Shown: one piece after another, positions 13,284-14,873 of the stretch
Layout of the letters: every line of letters begins with the position of its first letter
Position numbering within the stretch: position 1 is the first letter of the stretch
NCBI GenBank assembly: GCA_002352705.1
Contig: DEIW01000117.1
Coordinates: 1 to 14,873 of the forward strand
DNA from: Bacteroidales bacterium UBA2764
GTDB taxonomy: Bacteria; Bacteroidota; Bacteroidia; Bacteroidales; Paludibacteraceae
Length of the DNA stretch: 14,873 bases
Direction of reading: 5' to 3'
Position numbers and translations under genes: made by a program
Notes under the pieces: generated by a model
Seen by the model: the letters and a program-made list of their open reading frames with translations, nothing else
Databases searched by the model: none
Told to the model about the DNA's origin: nothing

Positions 13284-13309
13284 TTTAGTTCGTAATTTAG
13301 AATTTTTCA

Positions 13310-14767
13310 TTACTTAACCTCTTGTCCAAGAACGTTGTAAAATGTCCCGTTGTACATGATATAGAGCTGTCCGTTGCGGAGTACCTTTGTCGATTGCAGG
13401 TTGTCCCCTTGTATATCCTCTAATTCTGTCGCAGTCTGCTCTTGGTTGAAGACGAAGCGCAGTTTGCGCGGAGCTTGTGCCATACCGTTTCCGGCAAGGT
13501 CGATATATGCTTTGTGTGCTTTGAGTTTGTTGGGTTCTTCATAGAGATAGAAGCCTACGCCGTTCACTCCGCTGAGGACATAGCATGTACCGTTTACCAC
13601 CGCTGCGATCTCCGTTTCTGCATCTACTCCATGGAGGTGATTGGTTGCGGTGACGGTGACCGGTGCTCCGTTGCCCGGCGTGAGGGTGATGCTGTTGGCA
13701 GGAGCTTTGAAGATGACTGCCGTATTAGCCGGCAGAATATCATCGTTTTGGGCAATCTTATGCAGGTACATCGCCTCTCCGCTTACCTCGGCTGCATAAG
13801 CCTCGGTACCGTCGTTCGGCAGTTGGTATGGCTGCGTGCTGTGGAAGAACGTGGTGTAATATATTCCCGGGTGGTTCGGGTCCTCGTTCGCGGAAAGATG
13901 CAGGGCAGGCATCACGATATTCACCCTGAACGAAGCCACGGCTATATTCTTATGATTGATGTCTCCGACGAACTTGTAATAAACAATATATTTGCCCACC
14001 GCTTTGGCCGTAGGGACAGCCGGGACATATTCGCCGGTGTTGATTTTGTAGTGCCATTCGCCGTGTGCGCTGGTGCCGGGGGTAACGAGAGGCTGATAGG
14101 CGCCATTGTAGTCCAGATCGCCGCGGGACGACGGATAAGTAACCATAGGAGCCACTTTGTTGACCGTAATCGTTCCGGCAACGAACGTGATTTCGTAGTT
14201 GGCAGCCGTTGGACCATACGGCGTGTTATGATACGTGCCCACATTGCTTCCCGTAGTGTACTCGTTGTTAAATTGCACAGTTCCGCTCAAAGCGGTCATC
14301 AGATTATCGCCATTCACGAAGCCGGTATAAGAGGCCTGATTGCACCACCAAGCAGGGTCACCATAATCGAGTTGTTTATCATCCGCCTTGATGGTCAGCG
14401 GAGCTTTGGCTATCGTTACCTCGACCGAATTGGGGTCAGGTTCGAAGTCTGCGTGTGTCCCGTCGCCTACCACACGATAATAGACGGTATAGGTGCCCGC
14501 GTTGGTAGCCTGCGGCAGGGAAGCACTCCAGGATGTATGATCCAGCGAGTACGCCATTGTACCGTTGACAGCCGTTCCGGCGGTGACGAGCGTCTGAGGC
14601 ACACCGGTATAGGTTGTGTTGACAGCAGACGGATGAGCAGAGATACCGGCAATCAGAGAGAGGTCGGCACTCGTAGCGCTTTCCGTTCGTGCCTGGACTC
14701 CTGCTGCGCACATGCACGCGGCAAAGAGAGTAAGTACAAGATTCATTTTTGCAATCAGTCGTGCCAT
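13310..14767 (-). CDS. Secreted MBG-repeat surface protein with short C-terminal tail
   Basis: This 485-residue protein has an N-terminal signal peptide (about residues 8-26, MNLVLTLFAACMCAAGVQA). Three immunoglobulin-like modules follow. The first (about 51-121) contains TYTGVPQTLVTAGTAVNG and AGTYTVYYRVVGDGTHADF. The second is an MBG-type unit (about 124-204) with IKADDKQLDYGDP, SYTGFVNGDN and GTITVNK. The third (about 209-285) repeats the style of the first. A region near 300-440 (YYTTFFHSTQPYQLP, AVIFKAPANSITLTPGN, GFYLYEEPNKLKAHKAYI) is typical of large secreted Bacteroidales proteins. The tail VLRNGQLYIMYNGTFYNVLGQEVK ends the protein. Inferred role: surface adhesion or structure. I chose ATG 14767, about 20 bases from the predicted transcript start, over the far-upstream TTG at 14866, which lies above the promoter. 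Confidence 0.85.
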   Translation of the reverse strand: MARLIAKMNLVLTLFAACMCAAGVQARTESATSADLSLIAGISAHPSAVNTTYTGVPQTLVTAGTAVNGTMAYSLDHTSWSASLPQATNAGTYTVYYRVVGDGTHADFEPDPNSVEVTIAKAPLTIKADDKQLDYGDPAWWCNQASYTGFVNGDNLMTALSGTVQFNNEYTTGSNVGTYHNTPYGPTAANYEITFVAGTITVNKVAPMVTYPSSRGDLDYNGAYQPLVTPGTSAHGEWHYKINTGEYVPAVPTAKAVGKYIVYYKFVGDINHKNIAVASFRVNIVMPALHLSANEDPNHPGIYYTTFFHSTQPYQLPNDGTEAYAAEVSGEAMYLHKIAQNDDILPANTAVIFKAPANSITLTPGNGAPVTVTATNHLHGVDAETEIAAVVNGTCYVLSGVNGVGFYLYEEPNKLKAHKAYIDLAGNGMAQAPRKLRFVFNQEQTATELEDIQGDNLQSTKVLRNGQLYIMYNGTFYNVLGQEVK

Positions 14768-14793
14768 AAATATTGCGGTTTTTAATTCCGGCA

Positions 14794-14824
14794 CAAAGGT
14801 ACTACATTTTTTTGAGATACACAA
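14794..14824 (-). promoter_or_regulatory. Promoter of the MBG-repeat protein/peptide operon
   Basis: On the minus strand, -33 TTG (14824-14822), a 20-base spacer and -7 TACCTTTG (14801-14794) match the Bacteroidota consensus, with a leader of about 20 bases to ATG 14767. Unlike the promoters at 5612 and 12773, no CCC...TAGGGAT dyad lies at the corresponding upstream position. Confidence 0.75.
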
Positions 14825-14852
14825 GAATTTAGATTTTAAAAAGTTCAAACGC

Positions 14853-14866
14853 TTGCATATGTGCAA
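14853..14866. repeat. TTGCA-TATG-TGCAA inverted repeat upstream of the MBG protein promoter
   Basis: Perfect 5-bp arms (14853-14857 and 14862-14866) flank a 4-base spacer, about 30 bases upstream of the -33 element. The TTGCATGCAA palindrome at 5646-5655 has the same arms without a spacer. This could be a regulator site or chance in A/T-rich DNA. Confidence 0.3.
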
Positions 14867-14873
14867 TTTTTGT

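Noticed and set aside
13442..14785. A 447-residue open frame on the plus strand opposite the MBG-repeat protein gene
   Set aside because: Its translation is rich in Arg, Val, Ile, Cys and His with no domain, signal or family resemblance, while the minus strand encodes a clear secreted protein with promoter and tail. It is an antisense shadow.

Overview
The window looks like chromosomal DNA of a Bacteroidales (phylum Bacteroidota) bacterium, probably an uncultured host-associated member. The signs are the rpsF-rpsR-rplI order, a type B L31 protein, promoters of the TTG-N20-TAnnTTTG form, a TonB-dependent receptor with short-range companions, lipoboxes of the LAAC/FTAC type, and secreted proteins ending in a short GQLYIMY...YNVLGQEVK-type tail. 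No rRNA, tRNA, CRISPR array, transposase or phage gene is visible.

Layout. (1) 1-1164, plus strand: translation genes rpsF (3' end only), rpsR, rplI and rpmE type B, closed by a strong intrinsic terminator. (2) 1214-3012, plus strand: a PnuC-type vitamin transporter and an RluA-family rRNA pseudouridine synthase. Both coding regions carry an in-frame stretch that looks like an inserted genomic repeat, and the gaps on both sides of pnuC hold degenerate 8-bp periodic repeats. (3) 3038-5554, minus strand: an ABC ATPase, an ABC-2-like permease and a membrane-anchored DUF4857-like protein, in an apparent operon. (4) 5725-11019, plus strand and divergent from (3): a TonB-dependent receptor, a DUF4876-like lipoprotein, an outer-membrane beta-barrel and a small Cys/His-rich lipoprotein, packed with overlaps or short gaps, then a 9-bp minisatellite and a bidirectional hairpin. 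(5) 11140-12717, minus strand: a secreted repeat/propeller-like protein with the short C-terminal tail. (6) 12840-13021: a stretch without a convincing gene, including a second 9-bp minisatellite. (7) 13080-14824, minus strand: a secreted MBG-repeat protein with the same tail, then a 46-residue peptide gene, closed by a terminator.

How it may fit together. Regions 3 and 4 look like one envelope system: an outer-membrane TonB-dependent importer with surface lipoproteins, plus an inner-membrane ABC unit. The ligand is not evident. The Cys/His clusters of the small lipoprotein make a metal, a metal complex or a thiol-linked process worth testing. The minus-strand promoter of the ABC operon and the promoter of the secreted protein in region 5 are alike over 64 ungapped bases (48 identities by my count). 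The match covers the -7 element, the 20-base spacer, the -33 element and an upstream CCC...TAGGGAT dyad at the same distance. I therefore infer that regions 3-4 and 5 share a regulator. This co-regulated locus, and the 46-residue peptide gene in region 7, are the most interesting parts of the window.

No searches could be run. Family names such as DUF4857 and DUF4876 are recalled from sequence resemblance and should be confirmed by profile search.
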